NCBI GenBank assembly: GCA_900314195.1 | Contig: OMUH01000022.1 | Coordinates: 1 to 34,037, forward strand | Direction: 5' to 3' | Origin: an uncultured Prevotella sp. | GTDB taxonomy: Bacteria; Bacteroidota; Bacteroidia; Bacteroidales; Bacteroidaceae | Length of the DNA: 34,037 nucleotides | Part shown: positions 1 to 7,275 of the stretch, in pieces | How positions within the stretch are numbered: position 1 is the stretch's first letter | Layout of the letters: each line of letters starts with the position of its first letter | The notes under the pieces: generated by a model | The model's database searches: none | What the model was told of the DNA's origin: nothing | What the model saw: only the letters and a program-made list of their open reading frames with translations | Made by a program: the position numbers and the translations under genes

Positions 1-194
1 TGGGCCGGCACTGGGCACGGCCCCTACGCGCTGATTATATTCTTGCTTATTAAAATCGGTCGAACATTATTTGTGGGCCGGCACTGGGCACGGCCCCTAC
101 GCGCTGATTATATTCTTGCTTATTAAAATCGGTCGAACATTATTTATGGGCCGGCACTGGGCACGGCCCCTACGCGCTGATTATATTCTTGCTT
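1..194. repeat. 73-bp tandem repeat, 2.66 copies
   Basis: Copies lie at 1-73, 74-146 and 147-194 (partial); they are almost identical, with a change at the unit boundary near 146. The left end may continue outside the window. Each unit begins with a GC-rich core, GGGCCG, ten bases, then CGGCCC, which can form a 6-bp stem, followed by an AT-rich tail. No credible gene runs through it. Related cores containing GGCACGGC occur in other spacers of this window. Confidence 0.9.
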
Positions 195-407
195 GTCATT
201 ATGCACATATACAATTAAGTTCTTTGTTTAGAATTGTTAACGCAAACACGTTAAAATTTAGCAGAATTAGTAATGTTTAACAGTCTCTATCCCCTATAAA
301 TTAACTTTTCTTTCTAAATTAGCATCAGCATTAAACATGTGAGTCCGTGGTTATGTATTTTATCACGGGGCTCTTATTACATTTTTATAAAAGGAAAGGG
401 AAGAACT
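195..407. other. AT-rich spacer upstream of the BspA-like gene
   Basis: No gene is seen. The 73-bp repeat homology stops at 194 and the rest is AT-rich. A purine-rich ribosome-binding stretch, AAGGAAAGGGAAG at 391-403, precedes the chosen start at 408. I find no clean TAnnTTTG promoter box. Confidence 0.5.
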
Positions 408-3400
408 ATGAAAACAATAAGACTGATTATGGCCTTTCTGTCTCTGTTGTTGCCGCTCGGTTTGTTTGCGAAGTTCGATAACTTCGGCGAGCCGGCAGAC
501 GACGGTAATAATTTCGAGATTATTGACAAGAACACTGGATTGTCGTTCTTCGTGAAGTCGGGCGACAATCACGCATGGATTTACTTCGTGGCGCCGGGCG
601 AGCATCTCGATGAGATTTTCAATGTTTCCGTGAAGAAAACTGAGTATGACACCCTTTGCATACCAAACACCTACAGCTTAAAGGGAAAGGTCTATGGCAA
701 GGATTACATCACGGTTGTCAACTTTAATGCTCAGTACCCGCGTGAAGTTCAGAAACAGATACCTGACGAGTATACCATTATCGGGCTAGCGAATGCCGCT
801 CTTCGTGGAATCAAGATGAACGTGCTTATTCTCGGCGACAGCGTGAAGTATATCAACGCCCTTGCAATTTCAAATAAAAGTTTGAAATCTCTGCGGGCAC
901 CGGGTGTTGTCGCCGCCGGCTATATGTGCTTTGAAGAATGTTCCTCCCTGAGTGACGTCTACATGCCAAAATGTGAGCTGCTTGCCGCCCGTACGTTTTG
1001 TAGGTGCAGTTCGCTGACGAAGCTGGACCTGCCGAAGTGGAAAGGATATTGCTTAAATAGATTCGACGATAAGAATTGTTGGCTGTCGAGTGACCAGACT
1101 TTTTCCGGCTGTACAAACCTGAAAGAAGTAAATTTCCCAAGCCTTGAGGTCCTTGGCTGTCAAGCTTTCATGGGCTGTTCGAGCCTTGAGCACATAGAGC
1201 TGCCCAAGGTTAAACATACAAGATTTAAAAACCAGTCCAGCGGAGGAATGACGGAATATTGCTTTACCGGCTGTACGAACCTTCGCTATCTTTCCATGCC
1301 GGAGCTTGAAGACGGCTGTGAATATTTGCTTTACGGCGGCGTCGGCGCGAAGATCGATACCCTAATCTTGCCCAAAGTGCCGTGGATTGGCAACCCGTTC
1401 ATGGTTGAAGGTCAGAACGTACGTACAGTGTCGTATGTCGACATACGTTCGGCAAAAAGCATCTTAGGCGATCCGAAAACGCTCGTTGAGAACCCGCAAA
1501 ACGAGAAGTTCTCGAACGACAGCATATATCTTATGCCGGGTGTTGGCGCTCCGTCTTTCTATTATGTCACAGTGAAGAACCTTTACTGCAACAACTATGA
1601 CGTGCTGATGCAGATGCTGCGTGCCACCAGCTCTAACAATTTCGGCTTGCTTTACCAATTTGAAGAACAGAAAGAAGATATTATAAGTAAATACAAGGGA
1701 TGGGCTTTAGGAATTCCTGAATCCAAACGCGATTCCGTGTGGCTCAATGGGATGAAACCGGCAATGGATGAAGAAATCAAAAGATTGTATGCAGAAATAT
1801 CACCATACAAAGGCGATGCCGTTACGTTCTATCAACAGGACTACCATTTGCCTGACTCCGCGTTTTATTTCTTTCCGGAGCTGAAATCGCTGACCTTCGG
1901 CGACAGCTGTACAGATGTTGCATATAATCCGCAGGCCTTTGATGACGCTGACAGCTTGAATCTCGTCAACAGCCAGGGCAACACGTCATATTTGGACAAC
2001 ATTACGAAAAACGTGTATGACGGCATTCTCTACAGTAAGAACAACAGTCTCCTTTACTATCCTTTGAAGAATGAAAACATCAGGCGTTGGCATCTGCGCA
2101 GCATCGTCACCGGAATTGGCTATGACGCGCTGAAGGATTTCAACTACAGCGGCGGTAGGACAGATTCTGCTTCCGTGCATCACGAAATACACCTTACGGC
2201 CGTTGACGGCATCAATAGTGAGTTAGGTCACCGTGCGCTCTATAACTCCAACATAGACCATGTCACCTTCGACGGCAACCTGCAGATAGATTCTGTCGGT
2301 ACGGCGGCCTTTGCGAAGATGAACGAGCCTGCGTTCCGTTATCTGCGTCTGCCAGAGTCGCTGCGGTTTGTCAATGACAGTGCCTTTGCCTGCTCGGAGA
2401 AGTTGCAGGCCGTAGAGCTTTATCACACCTCGCTCACCTCTGTCGGCGATGCCGCTTTCAGCGGCATGAAGGCTATCACGAGCATTGCCCTGCCGGATAA
2501 CGTCGGTTCTATCGGCAGCCGTGCTTTTGCCGGCAACACGGCCATGCACGGGTTCACCGTTCCGGCGGCCTGCAAGACCATTGGTGCGGAGGCCTTTAGC
2601 GGAACGGCCATAGACACATTATATATACCGAACTACAGCGAGACCCTCGAGAGCTCTCTCGAGGCGGCGTTCGTCGGTGCTGCCGAACGGCCAGTGCTGA
2701 TGGTTCCGGATAATGACCTCGGCCGCTACAGCGGCTGGACAAAGGTGTCGCAGCAGACGGTAGAGCTGCCGGCCCACCGCTTCGCCGTTGTAACGCGCAA
2801 CTATCCGTCGAGTGTCACCACGCGTGTTTCCGGTGCCAGCCGTCCTGCTCATGTCTACCGCGTTGAAGGCAGTCAGCCAGAGACGAACGCTGACGGTTAC
2901 ATGCTGCTCAACCTTGTAGAGCTGAAGCAGAAAGACCTTGACTATGTGCCGGCCAACACGCCGCTTGTCGTTTACGTACAGTCAAACAAGGCCGACGCAA
3001 AGGTGAGAGTTACGTTCACCATGCGTGCCACGCGTGATGACGTGCCGGCATGGGCTGCCGGCGGCTCATGGCTGAAGGCCGCGCCGGCCGCCATGCGCAT
3101 AGACCGCTTTGTCGACAGTTACGGCAACGCTACTACTGCGGGCAAGGGCGGATATGAGAACTTCGTGCTCACCACCGACAATGACAACTATCAGTCGGGA
3201 CTCTTCGTGCCGGTTAAGGAACACAAATGGACCGAGGAGGCCACGCTTAAAGCCAACGGCTCATATCTCAGCCTGCCCGTAGGGACGGGTGCCGCGCAGG
3301 CACGCGGCATACAGCTGATGATAAACGGCCGTACGACAGGTATTGACGACATAGAAGAAAACGGCCGCCGTGACTGCGACGGGAAATGGTACCGGCTTGA

Positions 3401-3476
3401 CGGTACGGAGCTTAGTGGCAGGCCGTCGGCAGCCGGACTGTATATTCACAACGGCATGAAGGTGGTGGTGCCGTAA
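408..3476 (+). CDS. BspA-like leucine-rich repeat surface protein
   Basis: Predicted secreted protein of 1022 residues. The ATG at 408 is preferred over an in-frame ATG at 339 because it follows a purine-rich ribosome-binding stretch and starts a clear signal peptide: a charged MKTIR start, a hydrophobic core, and a likely cut after LFA near residue 22. The body carries BspA/LRR_5-type repeats, with recurring patterns such as 'aFsgcssL..i.lP' and 'vgdaAFsgm..it.iaLP', dense around residues 180-330 and 640-760. The C-terminus has a short domain (WYRLDGTEL ... GLYIHNGMKVVV) like those ending many Prevotella secreted proteins. Family members mediate adhesion or binding of host proteins; the ligand here is unknown. 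The first half looks richer in AT than the last third. A strong terminator follows. Confidence 0.85.
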   Translation: MKTIRLIMAFLSLLLPLGLFAKFDNFGEPADDGNNFEIIDKNTGLSFFVKSGDNHAWIYFVAPGEHLDEIFNVSVKKTEYDTLCIPNTYSLKGKVYGKDYITVVNFNAQYPREVQKQIPDEYTIIGLANAALRGIKMNVLILGDSVKYINALAISNKSLKSLRAPGVVAAGYMCFEECSSLSDVYMPKCELLAARTFCRCSSLTKLDLPKWKGYCLNRFDDKNCWLSSDQTFSGCTNLKEVNFPSLEVLGCQAFMGCSSLEHIELPKVKHTRFKNQSSGGMTEYCFTGCTNLRYLSMPELEDGCEYLLYGGVGAKIDTLILPKVPWIGNPFMVEGQNVRTVSYVDIRSAKSILGDPKTLVENPQNEKFSNDSIYLMPGVGAPSFYYVTVKNLYCNNYDVLMQMLRATSSNNFGLLYQFEEQKEDIISKYKGWALGIPESKRDSVWLNGMKPAMDEEIKRLYAEISPYKGDAVTFYQQDYHLPDSAFYFFPELKSLTFGDSCTDVAYNPQAFDDADSLNLVNSQGNTSYLDNITKNVYDGILYSKNNSLLYYPLKNENIRRWHLRSIVTGIGYDALKDFNYSGGRTDSASVHHEIHLTAVDGINSELGHRALYNSNIDHVTFDGNLQIDSVGTAAFAKMNEPAFRYLRLPESLRFVNDSAFACSEKLQAVELYHTSLTSVGDAAFSGMKAITSIALPDNVGSIGSRAFAGNTAMHGFTVPAACKTIGAEAFSGTAIDTLYIPNYSETLESSLEAAFVGAAERPVLMVPDNDLGRYSGWTKVSQQTVELPAHRFAVVTRNYPSSVTTRVSGASRPAHVYRVEGSQPETNADGYMLLNLVELKQKDLDYVPANTPLVVYVQSNKADAKVRVTFTMRATRDDVPAWAAGGSWLKAAPAAMRIDRFVDSYGNATTAGKGGYENFVLTTDNDNYQSGLFVPVKEHKWTEEATLKANGSYLSLPVGTGAAQARGIQLMINGRTTGIDDIEENGRRDCDGKWYRLDGTELSGRPSAAGLYIHNGMKVVVP

Positions 3477-3550
3477 GAAAACGTAGCTTTTCCTTTGCAA
3501 ATCACGTTTTGTGAATAGTATTTGTTTAATGCGTAAGCAAGCCACCGCTG

Positions 3551-3599
3551 TTCCGTCTGAAGGCATGTTCTTTTGCCGTCAGGCGGAATTCTTGTTTGT
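3551..3599 (+). terminator. Intrinsic terminator after the BspA-like gene
   Basis: The arms TTCCGTCTGA (3551-3560) and TCAGGCGGAA (3579-3588) pair with one G-U. An inner GGCA/TGCC stem extends the hairpin, and a T-rich stretch follows at 3589-3599. Confidence 0.8.
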
Positions 3600-3945
3600 C
3601 AGCGTCAGCGCGACCGCGCCGGCCAACAGACAGCAAAAACCACGTTCCTCGAAGAGTGACATTGCGTTGTAGAGTGCAGCTAAAAGTCTTTCAAAATTAG
3701 ACAGGTCGCAAAAAATGTCATTTTGTTTCAAATAGCCAAATGAATTGCTTAACGGTTACGGCAGAGAACGTAAATACTAAGAAAACTGACTTTTTTTTCT
3801 CCTTTTACGCATAAAAGCGTTACTTTTGTGAATGCTTTCGTGCAAGACGGGCATGACATAGCCATAGCTTATGATTTAGTATGCATGGTGCCGTATTGCT
3901 CACTATGCGTGGAATACATAACAACCTGACTAAAAACAAATTCTT
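3600..3945. other. Spacer upstream of the DUF4369 lipoprotein
   Basis: No gene is seen in these 346 bases. A Bacteroidetes -7 box lies at 3821-3828. The sequence between the terminator and that box shows no RNA gene or repeat that I can recognise. Confidence 0.5.
3821..3828 (+). promoter_or_regulatory. Putative -7 box for the DUF4369 gene
   Basis: TACTTTTG matches the Bacteroidetes TAnnTTTG element and lies 117 bases before the start at 3946. The -33 element is not clear; a run of T lies about 20 bases upstream. Confidence 0.45.
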
Positions 3946-4542
3946 ATGCGAATAAACAGAAAAACCCAATCGCTGCCTATTAAGAAACTTTTGATATGTG
4001 CGCTTCTTGTGTCCGGCCTCGTGACGTATGCCGGCTGCGCAAAGAAAAACACGAAGAATGAGTGCCGCATTCACGGCATAGTTACCGACAAAAGCAAGGA
4101 AGGAAAAAAGATTTTTCTTGTGCCGCTCACCGGTGCTCAGGATGCCGCGCATGTAGACTCTACTGTCATAACCGGCGGAAAATTCGAGTTCACGGCCGAC
4201 ACGGCAGAGATGAAGGTCATTCGTCTTGATTATCACTTCCGCGACAACGTGCAGGAGCTTCTCGTCGTGTCAGAGCCCGGCGACGTGTATGTCACGATAA
4301 GCAGCAACAGCACCACCTCCGGCACCCCGCAGAACGACTCCCTGCAGGTATGGAAAAATCATATCATGGCATTCGGCGCGCGCTTCAACGAGCTGCGGCG
4401 CTCCGCGCATGGCGGTGCTATTCCGGACACGTTGATGACTAAGCTAAAGGCCGTGCAGAAGGAACAGCTCGACTATACCCACCGTATGCGTGACAACATG
4501 AAGAGAGGAGTGTTCTATAACTTTCTGAAGGCGGGCTATTGA
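3946..4542 (+). CDS. DUF4369-type lipoprotein
   Basis: Protein of 198 residues. A charged N-terminus and hydrophobic stretch lead to a cysteine in 'LVTYAGC' (about residue 31), a loose lipobox, so it is probably lipid-anchored. The following segment (about residues 38-110: 'CRIHGIVTDKSKEGKKIFL', 'VDSTVITGGKFEFTADT', 'LLVVSEPGDVYVTI') reads like the beta-rich DUF4369 domain that often precedes a thioredoxin domain in Bacteroidetes TlpA-like proteins. No thioredoxin domain or CXXC follows; the protein ends after a charged helical stretch. It is either a stand-alone DUF4369 protein or a shortened TlpA relative. An A-rich repeat array starts at the stop codon. Function unknown. Confidence 0.75.
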   Translation: MRINRKTQSLPIKKLLICALLVSGLVTYAGCAKKNTKNECRIHGIVTDKSKEGKKIFLVPLTGAQDAAHVDSTVITGGKFEFTADTAEMKVIRLDYHFRDNVQELLVVSEPGDVYVTISSNSTTSGTPQNDSLQVWKNHIMAFGARFNELRRSAHGGAIPDTLMTKLKAVQKEQLDYTHRMRDNMKRGVFYNFLKAGY

Positions 4543-4632
4543 CTTAGACAAAAATAACTTAGACAAAATAGACTTAAACAAAATAGACTTAGACAAAATT
4601 GACTTAGACAAAAATAGACTTAGACAAAAATA
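4541..4632 (+). repeat. Degenerate tandem array of ~15-bp units
   Basis: About six units of GACTTAGACAAAA plus one to four A/T bases begin inside the stop codon of the DUF4369 gene. Single TTTAGACAAG motifs also occur near 7112 and 15458. Confidence 0.85.
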
Positions 4633-4740
4633 ATGTGTACAATTTTGCGAATTCTGCGTTGTCAGCGTGAAAAATTTCCTGCAATGCTTGCTGACGGTAA
4701 CAAGGCACGGCCTCTGCTGGCGGCAAAGCTATTTGGATAA

Positions 4741-5231
4741 ATGCGGATACACATAAAAAATAAGAAAAACGTCTTGAAAAAAAATCTGAGAAAATATATT
4801 TCCGCGGCTGTCAGCGTGGCAGTGTTTCTTTGTGTCATGCTGTTTTGGCTGTGCGTGCATCCGGAATGGCTCAACTATCACGAGCAAAATCAGCTTTTCC
4901 TTTTCTCGTGGAGCTATTTTGTCGAGCGGCTGTCGCTGCCCGGCGGACTTGCCGACTGGATGGGTGAGTTTCTTGTGCAGTTCTATTACGTTCCGGCACT
5001 GGGTGCGGCTGTGCTTGGCCTTCTTGCGTTTGTCTTGCAGAGAACGGGAAGGCGACAAAGCCGTTTCTGCTCCCGCAGCGGCGGCCGTGGCAATACTATC
5101 ATGCGCAGTTCAAGGCATACAACGTGCCCGATTTCACAGTGAAGCCTGTTAAGGCAGACATGCGGCGGCTTGGGCGTGACATCATGGGAGGCGCGCGCAC
5201 GAAAGTAAGTATTCGCGGTGCCGGCTCCTGA
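4741..5231 (+). pseudogene. Relic: DUF6057 N-terminus joined out of frame to a PD40 C-terminus
   Basis: From 4741 to about 5040 one frame encodes a membrane segment and then 'EQNQLFLF', 'RLSLPGGLADW' and 'EFLVQFYYV', about half identical by eye to the first 90 residues of the intact DUF6057 gene at 5295. At about 5040 this similarity stops, and a different frame, 5043-5231, reads 'ATKPFLLPQR', 'YNVPDFT' and 'ADMRR' to a TGA. That tail aligns with the last ~55 residues of the PD40 protein at 7276 ('VTKPFMLPQR', 'YNTPDFT', 'LDMRR'), roughly 26 of 47 positions identical by eye. So a second DUF6057-PD40 pair was present and a deletion removed about 3.07 kb equivalent between the two points. The frames differ, so no fusion protein is expected; the first frame continues nonsensically to 5142. 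Confidence 0.85.
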
Positions 5232-5294
5232 GGCCTCTGAATAACGTCTACGCTTGTGTGGCAGGCGGATAAACAATATTTATACTGACAAAAG

Positions 5295-7106
5295 ATGAAA
5301 ACGATGATAAGAAAATATTGGCAGTGGGCACTGTCGCTGCTGTTTGCGGCATCGGTCACAGTCTTCTGGGCTGTGCCGTATGCCTGTGCGCTCAGCTTTC
5401 AGGAACAGTATCAGCTGTTTCTTTTTGACAGCGACTATCTGTGGCAGCGGCTGTCTGTACCTGGCGGACTGTCTGACTATATAGCTGAGTTTCTGACGCA
5501 GTTTAATTATGTGAATGTGGCCGGCGCATGTATTCTCGGCGTGCTTTTCCTTTTGTTGCAGCGCCTTACGTGGCATGTGACAAAGCAGCTGCGGCCGGAA
5601 GCAGACGGGCAGTGGTATGTGCTTTCCTTCCTTCCTGCCATTGTCCTTTGGGCATATATGGGTGATGAGCATGTCATGCTGTCGTTTGCCGTATCGCTGC
5701 TTGCCGCGCTCGTCTTTATGTGGTGGTATGCCGCATTGAATGCAGACAGAATATCGGAACGATTGATATTTTTGTTGGCGGTGCTGCCGGCTTTCTACTG
5801 GCTCTTCGGCGCAAGTGTGTGGTGTGTAGTGCTGTTTGCGTTTGTTACTGACGTGGCCTGTCGTCGGAAACGGGCATGGCTGCCTGCAGCGGCCGTGGTC
5901 TGGATGATTGCAGCTGCAGAGCTGTCGGCGTTGTTCCTGCCGTATCCGCTGTATCGCCTTTTCGGCGGACTTGACTACTACCGCTATCCGGCATTTGTGC
6001 CGGTTATGCAGTGGGTGGTGATGTTGTTTTTTGCCGTTATCCCTGTCTTGACGTCACGTCTGCCGCAGACAAGACACAGAACGGCCGTGGTGTCTTCTGA
6101 GATTATAGTGATGGCCGTGGTTGCCGTGGCCGGCGTGAAGGCAGGCTTCAAGACTGTTGACTATGACATGATAGAATATGACTATCTTGTGCGCACGCAT
6201 CAGTGGGACCGTGTGCTTGAGAAGGCACAAAAGCAGCAACCGTCGACGCCGCTTGAGGTGGCATGCGTCAACCTGTCATTGGGAATGCGCGGCGAGCTGC
6301 TCGACCATATGTTTGAATACTATCAAAACGGTGGTGAAGGATTGTTCCCGACCTTCAACCGCGACCCGCTGTCGCCGCTGCCCACCTCGGAGCTGTTCTA
6401 TGAGCTTGGCATGATTAATGATGCCGAGCGATATGCCTTTGAGGCGCAGGAGGCCATTCCGAACTTCCGCAAGAGCGGCCGGCTGATGAAACGCATCGTG
6501 CAGTGCGAGATGATAAACGGCAACTACGGCGTGGCGCGCAAATATCTCGACGTGCTTGCACGGAGTCTTTTCTACGGTGCTTGGGCACAGCAGCAGCTCG
6601 ACCTCATAGCCGGCGGCGACAAGGCAGTGGCCACCGACAGCGAGTATGCGCAGAAACGCAAGCTGCGCATTAAGCACACCGACTTTCTCTTCAGCGACCG
6701 CGAGATGGACCAGATGCTCGGCATGCTCTTTGTAGACGGCAAGAAGTATGACAACCGTATGGCATACGAATATCTGATAGCCTACGAGCTTCTGCAGCGT
6801 GACCTGCCGCGGTTCATGGAATATTATCCGCTTGGTCGCTACGTCAGCTATGACCATATTCCTTACGCCGTTCAGCAGATGCTTACCGGCAATTGGCTCC
6901 AGAAACACGGAACGCTGCGCGGAATGCCGTTCAGCGTTGACCAGCAGAACGCCTGGAGCACGGCGCAGTTCCTTTCAACCTATTCGCGAAACCATAATGA
7001 CCCGTCGCTGTCGGTACCGCCGTTGAGCTATAACGTATGGCATTACATGCTGTTGCAGAGCGGAACGGCAAAGAAGGCAGGCAAGGCACAGGCCGGCATA
7101 TACTGA
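5295..7106 (+). CDS. DUF6057-type membrane protein
   Basis: Protein of 603 residues. The N-terminal ~270 residues hold about seven or eight hydrophobic segments, e.g. residues 8-30, 75-92, 112-140 and 155-175, with a conserved early motif between the first two ('EQYQLFLF', 'RLSVPGGLSDY', 'EFLTQFNYV'). The remaining ~330 residues are soluble and helical, with tetratricopeptide-like character ('DRVLEKAQKQ', 'MINDAERYAFEA', 'VARKYLDVLARS'). The architecture fits the Bacteroidetes family annotated DUF6057, which has no assigned function as far as I know. It lies directly upstream of the PD40-haem gene, and the same pairing is preserved in the relic at 4741, so the two products probably act together in the envelope. 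Start chosen at the first ATG; one at 5304 is possible. Confidence 0.75.
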   Translation: MKTMIRKYWQWALSLLFAASVTVFWAVPYACALSFQEQYQLFLFDSDYLWQRLSVPGGLSDYIAEFLTQFNYVNVAGACILGVLFLLLQRLTWHVTKQLRPEADGQWYVLSFLPAIVLWAYMGDEHVMLSFAVSLLAALVFMWWYAALNADRISERLIFLLAVLPAFYWLFGASVWCVVLFAFVTDVACRRKRAWLPAAAVVWMIAAAELSALFLPYPLYRLFGGLDYYRYPAFVPVMQWVVMLFFAVIPVLTSRLPQTRHRTAVVSSEIIVMAVVAVAGVKAGFKTVDYDMIEYDYLVRTHQWDRVLEKAQKQQPSTPLEVACVNLSLGMRGELLDHMFEYYQNGGEGLFPTFNRDPLSPLPTSELFYELGMINDAERYAFEAQEAIPNFRKSGRLMKRIVQCEMINGNYGVARKYLDVLARSLFYGAWAQQQLDLIAGGDKAVATDSEYAQKRKLRIKHTDFLFSDREMDQMLGMLFVDGKKYDNRMAYEYLIAYELLQRDLPRFMEYYPLGRYVSYDHIPYAVQQMLTGNWLQKHGTLRGMPFSVDQQNAWSTAQFLSTYSRNHNDPSLSVPPLSYNVWHYMLLQSGTAKKAGKAQAGIY

Positions 7107-7191
7107 CATATATTTAGACAAGCAGATTCTTAAAATTAGTCTATATGTGGCCACGCTGACTGCGCAGATTTCGCGGAATTGCCCACATTAT

Positions 7192-7270
7192 TTTATATAT
7201 TGAATATTTATATATTGAATATTTTATATATTGAATATTTATACAGAATCATTTAGAACCATTTAGAACC
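7192..7270 (+). repeat. AT-rich direct repeats before the PD40 gene
   Basis: Three consecutive units of TTTATATATTGAATA (7192-7206, 7207-7221, 7222-7237, the last with one extra T) are followed by two exact copies of ATTTAGAACC (7251-7260, 7261-7270). The array ends six bases before the PD40 start, so copy-number change could alter its 5' leader. Confidence 0.9.
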
Positions 7271-7275
7271 ATTAT

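Noticed and set aside
71-280. Short plus-strand frame through the 73-bp repeats
   Set aside because: It only reads through the tandem repeat, has repeated nonsense sequence and no ribosome-binding site.
4541-4632. CRISPR array
   Set aside because: The units are contiguous and degenerate with no unique spacers, and no cas gene is present in the window.
6276-6908. 210-codon frame antisense to the DUF6057 gene
   Set aside because: It lies wholly within a convincing gene and shows no domain or start signal.
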